Assembly: GCA_937924905.1 (NCBI GenBank)
Contig: CALDUK010000040.1
Span: 1 to 55,712 of the forward strand
DNA length: 55,712 nucleotides
From: an uncultured Paracoccaceae bacterium
GTDB taxonomy: Bacteria; Pseudomonadota; Alphaproteobacteria; Rhodobacterales; Rhodobacteraceae
Direction: 5' to 3'
Under the pieces are notes generated by a model that had not been told where the DNA came from, made no database searches, and was given only the letters and a program-made list of their open reading frames with translations. This document shows, piece by piece, positions 17,504 to 26,970 of this stretch. A program made the position numbers and the translations under genes. How positions within the stretch are numbered: the stretch's first letter is position 1; each line of letters starts with the position of its first letter.

Positions 17504-18508
17504 TCACTCTTCCGCGGCGTCTTTCCAGCGCGCGTGAAGGTCTTGAATGACGGTTTCGGCTTCCAGTTCCAGCCAGTCCGCAAAGGCGCTGTTCTGAAGT
17601 TCAATCTTCAGACCCGTGGCCGTCCGGCGCACACTGCCAGCCCTGGCGCCTTCGATCCGAAGCGGCATGGCGGGCGGGGCTTTGGGTGGGGCCAGTTTGG
17701 GCGTGGTGCGGGGTTGGGCGCGTTCGACTTCGGCAAAGACCGCTTCGAAGGCCGCGACCGAAGGGTCATCGACGGGGGCGTCATCCAACACTTCGGACCA
17801 TTCGCCGAAAGCATAGTTTTTCTCTGCTATTTCAATAAGATAGTCGGTTGACAGCTTGGCGTCCTCGATGCCTTTTCCCAAGGCTTCCCACCGGGGCCTG
17901 CCAATCCCATGGGCCGGGCCGATGGCGCGGATCAGGTCAGCGCCGACCTGTTCGACCACGGCCAGAGACATTGAAATAGCCGATTTGGTGATCGTCAGGA
18001 CTTCGGCGACATGTTTCTGTTTGCCGAAGCCGCTTTCGATCAGCGAGGACGCGAACAGGGCCTTTTCGATGAAAGACAAATCGCGCCGCGCCATGTTTTC
18101 CGAAATTTGCGCGCGTACCGCGCCGTCGTCATCCATGGTCGCGACCAGGGCTTTGACCTTGTCGACCTTGCTGGATTGCCGGATCGATTCCAGCCGGCGA
18201 CGGCCATAGACCAGCAAATAGCGATCTGCATTGTTGGGGTCGCGGCGGACCAGAATGGGCACGGTTTGCCCATTGGTTTCAATCGCCCGCATCAGATCCT
18301 GGACATCGGCCGGATCAAGCCGGTCTTCGGGGCGTGTGTCTTCGATTGATTTTGGATCAAGTTCCCAGACAGTGTGGCTGTCGACCGCGTCGCGCGCCGA
18401 GCGGAGCGCCCGGTTGGACGCCATCATCGGCGTGGCCACAGGGGCAGGGGCCCCGGCGGCGGCGAGACTGTCGAGCATCGTCATGCGTTTCTTGCGGCTG
18501 TCGGTCAT
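17504..18508 (-). CDS. repB: RepB, ParB-type partition protein
   Basis: 334 residues. The ParB N-terminal nuclease-fold region contains LVYGRRRLESIRQ and AQISENMARRDLSFIEKALFA (about 95-155). A helix-turn-helix follows (KQKHVAEVLTITKSAISMSLAVVE, about 165-190). The C-terminal third, rich in Ala and Pro then helical, is expected to dimerise. RepB binds parS and loads RepA for plasmid segregation. Its start overlaps the repA stop by 4 bp (ATGA), so the two are probably coupled. Expected partner site: the palindrome at 16238-16261. Confidence 0.95.
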   Translation of the reverse strand: MTDSRKKRMTMLDSLAAAGAPAPVATPMMASNRALRSARDAVDSHTVWELDPKSIEDTRPEDRLDPADVQDLMRAIETNGQTVPILVRRDPNNADRYLLVYGRRRLESIRQSSKVDKVKALVATMDDDGAVRAQISENMARRDLSFIEKALFASSLIESGFGKQKHVAEVLTITKSAISMSLAVVEQVGADLIRAIGPAHGIGRPRWEALGKGIEDAKLSTDYLIEIAEKNYAFGEWSEVLDDAPVDDPSVAAFEAVFAEVERAQPRTTPKLAPPKAPPAMPLRIEGARAGSVRRTATGLKIELQNSAFADWLELEAETVIQDLHARWKDAAEE

Positions 18509-19692
18509 GTGCGCCCCCAGGTTTTCTGGATCAGCGCCGCGATTTCATCATTCACCGCATTCAGGCTTTCCATCGCCCGGTCATAGGTGGACCGGGTGAA
18601 AGCACTGCGTTCGACCTCGTACAAGGTTTGTTTGGTCAGGCCAGCGTCGGAAATAGCGGTTGATTTGAGCATGGGCGCATTCATTACGTTGTCGCCATAC
18701 ATGGTGCGGAGAAATGCTACGATCCGGTTTTGCGGGGCATCGGTGGGTTCATATCTTGTTAACAGATACCGCATCCAGTCGTGGCTCATATCCGCGCCTG
18801 TTTCTGCGATCACATCCATCAGGTCGGCTGTCATACGCAGAAACTGGCTCATCGACATGACGTCCAGCATTTCGGGGTGGATGGTAACCAACAGGCCGGT
18901 TGCGGCGGACAGGGCGGACATTGTCAGAAAGCCCAGCTGAGGTGGACAATCGATGACAACGACGTCATAGTCGCTTTCCACCTGGTTTAGTGCCTCTTTC
19001 ACCCGGAAAAAGAACAAACCAGCATTGCCTTGCGTCAGCGCGCGGGGTGTTTCGTGTTCAAATTCCATCAGTTCCAGATTGCCCGGAATAAGATCGAGGT
19101 TCGGGATATAGGTTTTGCGGATTACATCGCGCATCCCGACCGGATTTTCATAGCGGATGGCGTCATAGAGCGTGCCGCCGTCGAACAGGTCAAATTCGGG
19201 CTGAACGCCGTGCAGAGCGGTGAAAGAGGCTTGCGGGTCAAGGTCGATGCCCAGCACCCGATAGCCTTTGAGCGCGAGCCGTTGCGCCAAATGCGCCGCT
19301 GTTGTGGTTTTGCCCGAGCCGCCCTTGAAGTTCATCACACCGATGACTTGCAGGTGGTCGTCATCGCGTCGTCCGGGCAGATAATCGCCCGGCTTGCGCG
19401 CGGTCTTTTCCAGAAGCACCCGCAGGTCTTGGATATCTTGGGCTGTATAAAGCCTGCGATTTCCGGGGGTTAGGGCAGGGGAGGGGCCTTTGCCATCCAG
19501 ATGGAGTTTGCGCAGATAGCTGTCATTCACCCCCAGAAGCGTTGCCGCTTCGCCGCTGGTGAATTTGCGCATTTCCTTGGCTGCATCCGGCGGAAAGAGA
19601 GATTCTCTTTGCGCATGCAATTGCGATGCCAATTGTTCGGACTGCTGGCGGATCACCGCGTTCAGTGTATCCTGCACAAAGTGCCTGTTCAT
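18505..19692 (-). CDS. repA: RepA, ParA-type partition ATPase
   Basis: 395 residues from ATG 19692 (MNRHFVQDTL), which has a GAGG upstream; an in-frame GTG at 19719 would add nine residues but has no ribosome site. A MerR-like DNA-binding segment (about 43-90, TSGEAATLLGVNDSYLRKLHLDG) precedes a deviant Walker A, NFKGGSGKTT (Lys128), a switch region GIDLDPQASFTALHG and DYDVVVIDCPPQLGFLT. RepA segregates the replicon with RepB and represses the repABC promoter. First gene of the operon; the promoter should lie in 19693-19858. Confidence 0.96.
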   Translation of the reverse strand: MNRHFVQDTLNAVIRQQSEQLASQLHAQRESLFPPDAAKEMRKFTSGEAATLLGVNDSYLRKLHLDGKGPSPALTPGNRRLYTAQDIQDLRVLLEKTARKPGDYLPGRRDDDHLQVIGVMNFKGGSGKTTTAAHLAQRLALKGYRVLGIDLDPQASFTALHGVQPEFDLFDGGTLYDAIRYENPVGMRDVIRKTYIPNLDLIPGNLELMEFEHETPRALTQGNAGLFFFRVKEALNQVESDYDVVVIDCPPQLGFLTMSALSAATGLLVTIHPEMLDVMSMSQFLRMTADLMDVIAETGADMSHDWMRYLLTRYEPTDAPQNRIVAFLRTMYGDNVMNAPMLKSTAISDAGLTKQTLYEVERSAFTRSTYDRAMESLNAVNDEIAALIQKTWGRT

Positions 19693-19858
19693 CTGCCCTA
19701 TGCCTCGTGACGTGTTCACGGTTTAGGGCGTTTTGACACCCTTTTCCGTGACTATTGTCTAATTCGCGGGATTCGCGCAAGGGAATTCCACATATAGTGT
19801 GGGATCTTGCCGGTTGCGCCAGGTTTGGCGGGCGTCTTGCGGGGTTTGCCGGGCCTGT

Positions 19859-21502
19859 CTAACGTTGCCGGCTTTGCCAGTTTGGCGCGACCCAGGGTAT
19901 CGCGTTTGACGGGGGCAGGGGGGTGCGGCCCAGAATGTGATCGGCTGCTTTTTCCCCGACCATGATGGATGGCGCATTCAGGTTGCCATTGGTGATCTGC
20001 GGGAAGATCGCGCTGTCAGCCACGCGCAGCCCATCGACGCCAATGACGCGGGTCTGTGCATCAACCACCGCCATCGGGTCGTCGGTTCTGCCCATTTTGA
20101 CCGTGCCACAGGGGTGATAGGCGCTTTCTGCATGGTCGCGGATGGTGGTGTCGATATCTGCCTGGCCTGGCAGGATTTCGTGTTTAAAGAAGGGCGCGAA
20201 GGCGGGTTGGGCAAAGATTTCGCGGGTCAGGCGGATGCAGGTGCGGAAGTCATCCCAGTCTTTATCGGTGCTCATGTAGTTGAAGCGGATCACGGGGGCG
20301 TCGGCAGGGTCGGGAGACCGCAGCGTGACCGCCCCGCGCGACGGGCTGCGCATCGGGCCGACATGGGCCTGAAAGCCGTGTCCGTGGGGCGTGGCCTGCC
20401 CGTCATAGCGAACCGCGATCGGCAGGAAGTGGAACTGGATGTCGGGATAGGCGATGCCGGGGGCCGAGCGGATGAAGCCGCAGCTTTCGAATTGGTTTGA
20501 AGCGCCGGGGCCGCTGCGGGTCAGCCACCAGCGCGCGCCGACATAGGCTTTGCCGATCAGGTTCCAGTAGCGGTACAAGCTGACCGGCTGGGTGGCAGCG
20601 GCCTGGACGTAGAGTTCGAGGTGGTCTTGCAGGTTCTGCCCGACACCCGGGCGGTCGGCGCGGACGGGGATGCCATGCCGGCGCAGGTGGTCGCCGGCGC
20701 CGATCCCGGACAGCATCAGCAGTTTGGGCGAGTTGAACGCAGAGGCGGCGATGATGACCTCGGCACGGGCGTGGAGGGTTTCGATGCCGCTGGCGCGTTC
20801 GATTTCCACCCCGGTGGCGCGGCCGTTGTCAAAGGTGATGCGGCGGGCGAAGGCGCGGATCAGGTCGCAGTTGGGCCCTTTGAGCGCGGGGCGGAGATAG
20901 GCTTTTGCGGCGGACCAGCGTTCGCCCTGCCAGATGGTGCTGTCGAAGGGGCCGAAGCCTTCTTGCTGGGCGCCGTTATAGTCGCCGGTGACTGGATAAC
21001 CCGCCTGCCTGCCAGCTTCGACGAAGGCGCGGGTCAGCGGGTTGTCGCGGCGTCCACGGGTGACGTGCAGCGGGCCGCCTTGCCCGCGCCACGCCGGGTC
21101 GCCACCGTGGCCGCCGTCGTGCCAGTCTTCCTGACGCTGGAAATAGGGCAGGACATCGGCATAGGACCAGCCAGCGGCGCCCATGTCTGCCCATGTGTCA
21201 AAGTCATGGGCGTGTCCGCGCACATAGATCATACCGTTGATTGACGACGATCCGCCCAGAACCTTGCCACGCGGCGCGGCCAGCCGTCGCCCGCCAAGAT
21301 GCGGTTCGGGTTCGGTCTGATAGCCCCAGTCATAGCGCGCCAGGTTCATCGGATAGCTGAGCGCGCCTGGCATATTGATCAACGGGCCACGGTCGCTGCC
21401 GCCATGTTCGACCACAAGGACGCGTTTGCCTGCCTCGGCCAATCGATAGGCGATGGTGCATCCGGCGCTGCCAGCGCCGATGATGATGTAGTCCGCTTGC
21501 AT
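19859..21502 (-). CDS. betA: Choline dehydrogenase (GMC oxidoreductase)
   Basis: 547 residues. FAD-binding motif at the N-terminus ([21 protein letters not shown]), GMC signature 1 ([20 protein letters not shown]) and signature 2 ([16 protein letters not shown]). The C-terminal HPCGTVKMG carries the catalytic His, with [19 protein letters not shown] after it. It oxidises choline to betaine aldehyde at the inner membrane, towards glycine betaine. It lies 131 bp downstream of the choline sulfatase gene on the same strand, so choline released from choline sulfate is the likely substrate. The aldehyde dehydrogenase betB and regulator betI are not in the window. Confidence 0.92.
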   Translation of the reverse strand: MQADYIIIGAGSAGCTIAYRLAEAGKRVLVVEHGGSDRGPLINMPGALSYPMNLARYDWGYQTEPEPHLGGRRLAAPRGKVLGGSSSINGMIYVRGHAHDFDTWADMGAAGWSYADVLPYFQRQEDWHDGGHGGDPAWRGQGGPLHVTRGRRDNPLTRAFVEAGRQAGYPVTGDYNGAQQEGFGPFDSTIWQGERWSAAKAYLRPALKGPNCDLIRAFARRITFDNGRATGVEIERASGIETLHARAEVIIAASAFNSPKLLMLSGIGAGDHLRRHGIPVRADRPGVGQNLQDHLELYVQAAATQPVSLYRYWNLIGKAYVGARWWLTRSGPGASNQFESCGFIRSAPGIAYPDIQFHFLPIAVRYDGQATPHGHGFQAHVGPMRSPSRGAVTLRSPDPADAPVIRFNYMSTDKDWDDFRTCIRLTREIFAQPAFAPFFKHEILPGQADIDTTIRDHAESAYHPCGTVKMGRTDDPMAVVDAQTRVIGVDGLRVADSAIFPQITNGNLNAPSIMVGEKAADHILGRTPLPPSNAIPWVAPNWQSRQR

Positions 21503-21633
21503 CGTTTGGGATGACCCTGCGTCGTTCAGGCCAAGTCTGGCAGGGTTTCAGGCGCGCGCGCGTTCGATTGCGACCTTGGGGATTTTGAGGCCGACGCGGG
21601 CGGTGTTGCAATCCAACGCACGGCCTGAAAACG

Positions 21634-23124
21634 TCACTCGCCCCTTGGAAACCTCTGTTTGTCTTCCAGCGTGTTCAAATCCAGATGGTTTCGCATATAG
21701 CGATCCGATGCTTTTTGCAGGGGTTGATAATCCCACGGGTAATACGCGCCGTTACGCAGGGCTTCGTAGACCACCCAGCGGCGGGCTTGCGAGCGGCGGA
21801 CGTCGGCGTCGAACCGGTCGAGGTCCCAACGGGCGTCCGCCATGGCGCGCAGTCTGGCCAGCACGTCGGCATAGGCCGGGTCTTCGGCCAGGTTGGTTTG
21901 TTCGTGGGGGTCGGTGTTCACGTCAAACAACTGGTCAGGGTCCAGCGTGCAGCGGGTATATTTGAACGCCCCGTCGCGCAGGCAAACCAGTGGCGCGTTC
22001 GAGCCTTCGGCGGCGTATTCCATCGCCACGGGTCCGCGCCCTTTTGCGCCCTTGGTCAGGCTGGTGCCTTCGGTCCAGGGCGCAATTTCGGACATGTCCA
22101 CACCGGCAAGATCGGCCAGCGTCGGGCAAACGTCGATGGTGGACACCGGCGTTTCAACGCGGCCCGGCTTCATGCCGGGTGCGGCGATCATCAAGGGAAC
22201 GCGGGCTGAGCCTTCGTAAAAGCTCATCTTGAACCAAAGCCCGCGCTCGCCCAGCATATCGCCGTGGTCCGAGACAAAGAGGATCGTCGCCTTTTGCCGG
22301 GTGGTATCCAGCACGTTCAGGATTTGCCCGATCTTGTCGTCGAGATAGCTGATATTGGCGAAATAGGCGCGGCGGGCGCGGCGGATGTGATCGGCGGTGA
22401 TGTCGTAGCTTTGCCAGTCATTGGCGTCGAAAATGCGTTTGGAATGGGCGTCGTGGTCGGCATAGTCCATCGCGGGAACTTGCGGCAGAAGATGGTCGCA
22501 GTCTTCGTAGAGATCCCAGTATTTCCTGCGCGCGACATAGGGATCATGGGGGTGCGTAAAGCTGACCGTCAGGCACCATGGCCGATCATCCTGCCCGCGC
22601 GCCAGATCATAGAGTTTGGCACAGGCGTGGTGCGCGACGTCGTCGTCATATTCCATCTGGTTCGAAATTTCCGCGACACCCGCGCCGGTGACTGACCCCA
22701 TGTTGTGATACCACCAGTCGATCCGTTCGCCCGGTTTCCGGTAATCCGGGGTCCAGCCAAAATCGGCCGGGTAAATATCGGTTGTCAGGCGTTCTTCAAA
22801 CCCGTGCATCTGGTCGGGGCCGACGAAATGCATCTTGCCGGACAGACATGTCTGATAGCCCACGCGCCGCAAATGATGGGCGTAGGTGGGCAGGTCCGAC
22901 GGAAATTCAGCCGCGTTGTCATAGACACCCGTGACCGATGGCAATTGCCCGGACATGAAACTGGCGCGCCCCGGCGCACAAAGCGGCGAGGCGGTATAGC
23001 AATTTGCAAAGCGGGTTGACCGGTTTGCCAGTGCTTTCAGATTTGGGGCGTGCAACCAACTGGCCGGACCGTCGGGAAAAAGCGTGCCGTTCAACTGATC
23101 GACCATCAGAATGAGAAAGTTCAT
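21634..23124 (-). CDS. betC: Choline sulfatase
   Basis: 496 residues. Type I sulfatase: N-terminal metal site LMVDQL and the maturation motif CAPGR (Cys49, converted to formylglycine). Further metal/sulfate-site stretches are SGKMHFVG and VSDHGDMLGERG. The C-terminal EALRNGAYYPWDYQP region is typical of choline sulfatases. It splits choline-O-sulfate into choline and sulfate. ATG 23124 is used because GGAAGGG precedes it and it aligns with relatives; an upstream frame adds 49 unrelated residues. No signal peptide, so cytoplasmic. It is divergent from a thioredoxin-like gene, upstream of betA, and close to taurine transport genes, suggesting a sulfur/osmolyte theme. Confidence 0.93.
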   Translation of the reverse strand: MNFLILMVDQLNGTLFPDGPASWLHAPNLKALANRSTRFANCYTASPLCAPGRASFMSGQLPSVTGVYDNAAEFPSDLPTYAHHLRRVGYQTCLSGKMHFVGPDQMHGFEERLTTDIYPADFGWTPDYRKPGERIDWWYHNMGSVTGAGVAEISNQMEYDDDVAHHACAKLYDLARGQDDRPWCLTVSFTHPHDPYVARRKYWDLYEDCDHLLPQVPAMDYADHDAHSKRIFDANDWQSYDITADHIRRARRAYFANISYLDDKIGQILNVLDTTRQKATILFVSDHGDMLGERGLWFKMSFYEGSARVPLMIAAPGMKPGRVETPVSTIDVCPTLADLAGVDMSEIAPWTEGTSLTKGAKGRGPVAMEYAAEGSNAPLVCLRDGAFKYTRCTLDPDQLFDVNTDPHEQTNLAEDPAYADVLARLRAMADARWDLDRFDADVRRSQARRWVVYEALRNGAYYPWDYQPLQKASDRYMRNHLDLNTLEDKQRFPRGE

Positions 23125-23255
23125 GGCGGCCCTTCCGGAATGTTCTGCCTGACCGGTTATCGGCGCGGGCCATGTTCTTTGCAACGGGCGGGCGTTGTTT
23201 GGTCTGGCGGTCTGCCCTATCTTTGAGCCTGCGCTTTCATTGAAAGAGGTTTCCC

Positions 23256-23807
23256 ATGCTATTGGACACACCCGTTTGCGACTTTGGCTGGCAAGCCCCT
23301 GATTTCACCCTGCGGGATGCCGATGGTGCGGCGCATACCCTGTCGGATCATCTGGGCGAAAAGGGTGCTTTGGTGGCCTTTCTTTGTAACCATTGCCCTT
23401 ATGTACAAGCGATTGCCGAGCGTCTGGCCGAAGACGCAGACACGTTGATGGCCGAGGGCATTGGCGTGCTGGCGGTGATGTCGAATGATTATCGGTATGT
23501 ACACGCCGACAGCCCGCCCAACATGAAGCGATATGCGGCCAAGGTGGGCTGGCGCTTTCCCTATCTGGTTGATGAGGATCAGGCGGTTGGCAAAAGTTGG
23601 GGTGCGGTTTGCACGCCCGAGTTTTTCGGGCTGAACGCGGCGGGTGGGTTGCAGTATCGCGGTCGTCTGGACGATGCGCGGATGGGTGATGCCACAGGCC
23701 GCACGCCCGAGCTGGTCGACGCGATGCGTCAGATTGCGGCCACAGGGCAGGGTCCGCGCCATCAGACGCCGTCGATGGGCTGTTCGATCAAATGGCGGGC
23801 GGGCTAG
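23256..23807 (+). CDS. Thioredoxin-fold (AhpC/TSA-like) protein
   Basis: 183 residues with a peroxiredoxin/TlpA-like fold: APDFTLRDADGAAHTLSDHLGEKGALVAFLCNHCPYVQAI, where CNHC replaces the usual CGPC. The late motif is VCTPEFFGLNAAGGLQYRGRLDD, a cis-Pro thioredoxin feature. No signal peptide is visible, so a cytoplasmic redox role is likely, but the substrate is unknown. It is divergent from betC (131 bp between starts) and converges with tauC, with 5 bp between stops. The C-terminal GQGPRHQTPSMGCSIKW adds another Cys. Confidence 0.8.
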   Translation: MLLDTPVCDFGWQAPDFTLRDADGAAHTLSDHLGEKGALVAFLCNHCPYVQAIAERLAEDADTLMAEGIGVLAVMSNDYRYVHADSPPNMKRYAAKVGWRFPYLVDEDQAVGKSWGAVCTPEFFGLNAAGGLQYRGRLDDARMGDATGRTPELVDAMRQIAATGQGPRHQTPSMGCSIKWRAG

Positions 23808-23812
23808 GCCCT

Positions 23813-25078
23813 TTAAATCTTGCCCTTCCACGGCACCAGCCAGCGTTCGCCCATGCGCATCAGGACATCAATGCCGAAGCCGATGATGCCGATCAGGATG
23901 ATGCCAAGGATCACGATATCGGTCAGCTGAAACTTGGACGCGACCATGATCATCATGCCGGCGCCTTGTTCGGCGGCAACCAGTTCGGCGGCAACCACCG
24001 TGCCCCAGCAGACCCCCATTGCGACGCGCGCGCCGGTAAATATCTCGGGCAGGGAATTGGGCACGATCACATGGCGCATGATCTGCCATTTCGATGCCCC
24101 CAGCGAATAGGCCGCATGGACCTTGGAGATTGCAACGCCCGAGACGCCTGCGCGGGCTGCAATCGCCATGATCCAGAGCGCGGCGAGGAAAAGCAGGATG
24201 ATCTTGCCGTTTTCCCCGATGCCGAACCAGATAATGATCAGCGGGATCAAAGCCAGTGGAGGGACGGGGCGCATAAATTCGACAATCGGGTCGAACCATC
24301 CGCGGAACCAGCCGCTGAGCCCCATGGCATAGCCAAGCGGGATGCCAACCAATGCGCCGCAGACAAAGCCGACGATGACGCGGAACAGGGAAAAGCCCAG
24401 GTGTTCCCAAAGGGTGCTGTCGCGATAGCCCGAGGATGCGATTTCGCCCAGACGTTCGACGACTTTTTCGGGTGGCGGCAGCCAGATGGCTTCCATTTGC
24501 CAGCCTTTTGCGGGGACGAAGTTGAGCGTGCCTTTCTCGCTCATGCCGAGGCGGGCGTTGTCGACAAAGACTTCGCCGCCGGGCGCAATCGGCTGGCCGT
24601 TGACGGCGATGATCTGGTGGCCCTGGTCGCGGCCTTTTTCGTCGTTTCTGTCGACGCGGATCAGGCCCGAGCGATAGGCGCCGATGGCGGCGGCGTCGTT
24701 CTTGGCCCAGCCGTCGCCGGGGTCGACTTCGGGCGCGTCCGCGTCTTCCTGGGCTGGGTGGACCAGAACGGTGACGGTCGCGGTGTCTTCGCTGCCGTCG
24801 TCGGCGCGGGCGGTGTATTCGAACGTGGTTGTGCCGGTGAAGGCGCCTGGCATGTGCAGGAAACCGGGCAAAAGTGACGACCCGGTGAAGGTGCCCCAGA
24901 GCAGGAACAGCGTCAGGATCGAGATGACGCTGGCGACCCGGTTCGAGCGGACCGCGCTTTCGTCGCCGAAGGTCACGGTTTTGCGGGCGTTGAAGCCTTT
25001 TTGCGCCTGATCAGTCACGGTGCGGACGACCAGGAAGGCGACGATGAAGATGACGATGTAGATCAGAAAGGGGATCAT
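23813..25078 (-). CDS. tauC: Taurine-type ABC transporter permease with a periplasmic insert
   Basis: 421 residues. Two hydrophobic helices (about 1-20 and 48-70) precede a predominantly polar block (about 75-195) resembling an extracytoplasmic beta-rich domain (TTTFEYTARADDGSEDTATVTVLV). The standard BPD_transp permease domain follows (about 205-420), with the EAA-type loop HAAYSLGASKWQIMRHVIVPNSLPEI. Normal TauC/SsuC permeases are about 260-280 residues, so the insert adds about 140. ATG 25078 overlaps the tauB stop by 4 bp. With TauA and TauB it imports taurine or a similar sulfonate across the inner membrane. Confidence 0.87.
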   Translation of the reverse strand: MIPFLIYIVIFIVAFLVVRTVTDQAQKGFNARKTVTFGDESAVRSNRVASVISILTLFLLWGTFTGSSLLPGFLHMPGAFTGTTTFEYTARADDGSEDTATVTVLVHPAQEDADAPEVDPGDGWAKNDAAAIGAYRSGLIRVDRNDEKGRDQGHQIIAVNGQPIAPGGEVFVDNARLGMSEKGTLNFVPAKGWQMEAIWLPPPEKVVERLGEIASSGYRDSTLWEHLGFSLFRVIVGFVCGALVGIPLGYAMGLSGWFRGWFDPIVEFMRPVPPLALIPLIIIWFGIGENGKIILLFLAALWIMAIAARAGVSGVAISKVHAAYSLGASKWQIMRHVIVPNSLPEIFTGARVAMGVCWGTVVAAELVAAEQGAGMMIMVASKFQLTDIVILGIILIGIIGFGIDVLMRMGERWLVPWKGKI

Positions 25079-25881
25079 GCTTCGCCCTCCGTCCGGCCCA
25101 TGATTTCTTCTTCCATGTCCCAAATCATGCCCAGGATTTCCTCGCGCCGTTCGTTGAATTCGGGGTGTTTCTTGACTTCGCGCAAATCCGCGCCGACGCC
25201 GAGATCGGCGAATGGCAGGCGGTATTCTTTGTGGATGCGGCCGGGGCGGGGGGCCATGACAAGCAGGCGTTCGCCCAGCAAAAGCGCTTCTTCGACCGAG
25301 TGGGTGATCAGGATGATGGTTTTGCCGGTCTCTTTCCAGAGTTTCAGCACAAGGCCTTGCATCTTTTCGCGGGTCAGCGCGTCAAGCGCGCCCAGGGGTT
25401 CGTCCATCAGGATGACATCGGGGTCATTGGCCAGACAGCGGGCCAGTGCCACGCGCTGTTGCATGCCGCCGGACAGTTCGTAGATCGCTTTTTCCTTGAA
25501 GTCCTGAAGGCCGACGACATCCAGCAGATGATCGACATTCGCGCCCCATTCGGACTGCGGCTTGCCCGCCATGCGCGGCCCGAACGAGACGTTGTCGCGC
25601 ACTGACATCCATTCAAACAATGCGCCTTGCTGAAACACCATGCCGCGTTCGGCGTTGGGTTCGGTCACCGCATGGCCATTCAGGGTTATGTCGCCCGACG
25701 TGGGTGCCAGAAAGCCCGCCACGATGTTCAAAAGTGTGGTCTTGCCGCACCCTGATGGTCCGAGAACGCTGAGCAGTTCGCCCTGGGCCAGTTCCAGGGA
25801 CACGTCCTGCAAGGCCTGCACATAATCGCCATTCGGCAGATCAAAGCGCATGGATAGATTTGAGATTGTTAGGCCGGACAT
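25075..25881 (-). CDS. tauB: Taurine-type ABC transporter ATP-binding protein
   Basis: 268 residues. Walker A GPSGCGKTT, Q-loop VFQQGALFEW, ABC signature LSGGMQQRV, Walker B VILMDEPLGALD and switch His ILITHSVEEAL are all intact. It powers uptake through TauC. ATG 25881 (MSGLTISNLSMRF) fits the family; upstream starts only add unlike residues. It is separated from tauA by 87 bp holding two hairpins, and overlaps tauC by 4 bp. The C-terminal tail is longer than in many relatives and acidic. Confidence 0.92.
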   Translation of the reverse strand: MSGLTISNLSMRFDLPNGDYVQALQDVSLELAQGELLSVLGPSGCGKTTLLNIVAGFLAPTSGDITLNGHAVTEPNAERGMVFQQGALFEWMSVRDNVSFGPRMAGKPQSEWGANVDHLLDVVGLQDFKEKAIYELSGGMQQRVALARCLANDPDVILMDEPLGALDALTREKMQGLVLKLWKETGKTIILITHSVEEALLLGERLLVMAPRPGRIHKEYRLPFADLGVGADLREVKKHPEFNERREEILGMIWDMEEEIMGRTEGEA

Positions 25882-25895
25882 GGTTCCCCGCATGT

Positions 25896-25930
25896 CGAAA
25901 GGAAGGCGTGCAGAGCTTGCCCTGCACGCC
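25896..25930 (-). terminator. Terminator-like hairpin between tauA and tauB
   Basis: GGCGTGCAG (25905-25913) and CTGCACGCC (25922-25930) form a perfect 9-bp stem with an 8-nt loop. Read in the operon direction it is followed by TTCCTTTCG. It is probably a partial terminator that keeps binding-protein mRNA above transporter mRNA. Confidence 0.55.
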
Positions 25931-25939
25931 AAATAGGTC

Positions 25940-25961
25940 TGGGCGGGACTGTGCCCGCCCA
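25940..25961 (-). promoter_or_regulatory. mRNA hairpin after tauA
   Basis: TGGGCGGG and CCCGCCCA form a perfect 8-bp stem with a 6-nt loop, 7 bp after the tauA stop. No T-run follows, so an mRNA-stabilising role is more likely than termination. Confidence 0.5.
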
Positions 25962-25968
25962 ATCCGTC

Positions 25969-26970
25969 TTACATGCCTTTGGCTGTTTCCAGCGGTTCGA
26001 CATTGACCGAGTTGGCATAGCTTTCCAGCGCGCCGTCAATCGAGCCTGCGCCAACGAAGACGTCAGCGACGCCTTTCATAAAGGTCTGTGCGTTGCCGCC
26101 CAGCCATTTGGCGGCCAGTTGATCTTCGACTGTTGGGAACGTGAAGGTTGCCATGGTTTCCATGGTGGCCTTTTCATCCATGCCCGCGTCCTTGGCGATG
26201 ACAGGCAGCATTTTTGCCTGGTTCGCTTCGTCAGCCCACATCGCGTTTGCGTCTGCGGTGACTTTCAGGAACTTGGCGACCATTTCCGAGTTTTCAGCAA
26301 CCCAGGACGCCGGGCCCGAGGTTACGTCGAACACCAGAATGCCCAGTTCGGTCTTTTCGTCGCCGGTCAGCAGCACGTTGCCATGTTCCAGCGCGCGGCG
26401 CAGTGAACCGCCCCAGCCGCAGAACATGTCGATCGAGCCCTGCGAGATCGCAGCGCTGGCTTCTTCGACGTTCATGTTGACGACATCCATCGAGGATACG
26501 TCGACACCGAAGTGTTCCATTTGCTTGAGGAAGCCGTAATGCGCGGCTGTGCCCAGTGGAACGCCAACTTTCTTGCCAGACAGTTCAGCGGCCGACGATG
26601 CGTCGATTTCAAGGTCTTCCTTGACGACGCAGTTGTCGTTGTCTGCGTAAGACACGGCCACGTCCAAAAGCTGAAGATCCTGACCAGCCGATGTGGCGAC
26701 CACGAAGGGTGGCAGACCCTGGCTGACCGATAGCTGAACGTCGCCCGATGCCATGGCAGCCGACATATCGACGCCTGACGAGAACGGAACCCAGTTGATT
26801 GGCACACCAAGAGCTTCTTCATAGATGCCTTCGGCTTTGGCGAACTGGAAGGGCATAGGCCATTCCAAGAAATAAGCGACGGTGATTTCACCGTGACCTT
26901 CTGCCAACGCTGCATTCGCGGAGAGTGCCGTTGCAAGACCTGCAACCACCCCTAACGTTGTTTTCCTCAT
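25969..26970 (-). CDS. tauA: Taurine-type periplasmic substrate-binding protein
   Basis: 333 residues. Signal peptide MRKTTLGVVAGLATALSANAALA, then an SBP type 2 fold (EITVAYFLEWPMPFQFAKAEG, GDVQLSVSQGLPPFVVATSAGQ, VGVPLGTAAHYGFLKQM, FVGAGSIDGALE). The set closely resembles roseobacter TauA. ATG 26970 is preferred over the ATG 6 bp upstream because GGAG sits 6 nt before it and touches the earlier one. It captures taurine in the periplasm and heads the tauABC operon. Taurine catabolic genes (tpa or tauD) are not seen here. Confidence 0.88.
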   Translation of the reverse strand: MRKTTLGVVAGLATALSANAALAEGHGEITVAYFLEWPMPFQFAKAEGIYEEALGVPINWVPFSSGVDMSAAMASGDVQLSVSQGLPPFVVATSAGQDLQLLDVAVSYADNDNCVVKEDLEIDASSAAELSGKKVGVPLGTAAHYGFLKQMEHFGVDVSSMDVVNMNVEEASAAISQGSIDMFCGWGGSLRRALEHGNVLLTGDEKTELGILVFDVTSGPASWVAENSEMVAKFLKVTADANAMWADEANQAKMLPVIAKDAGMDEKATMETMATFTFPTVEDQLAAKWLGGNAQTFMKGVADVFVGAGSIDGALESYANSVNVEPLETAKGM

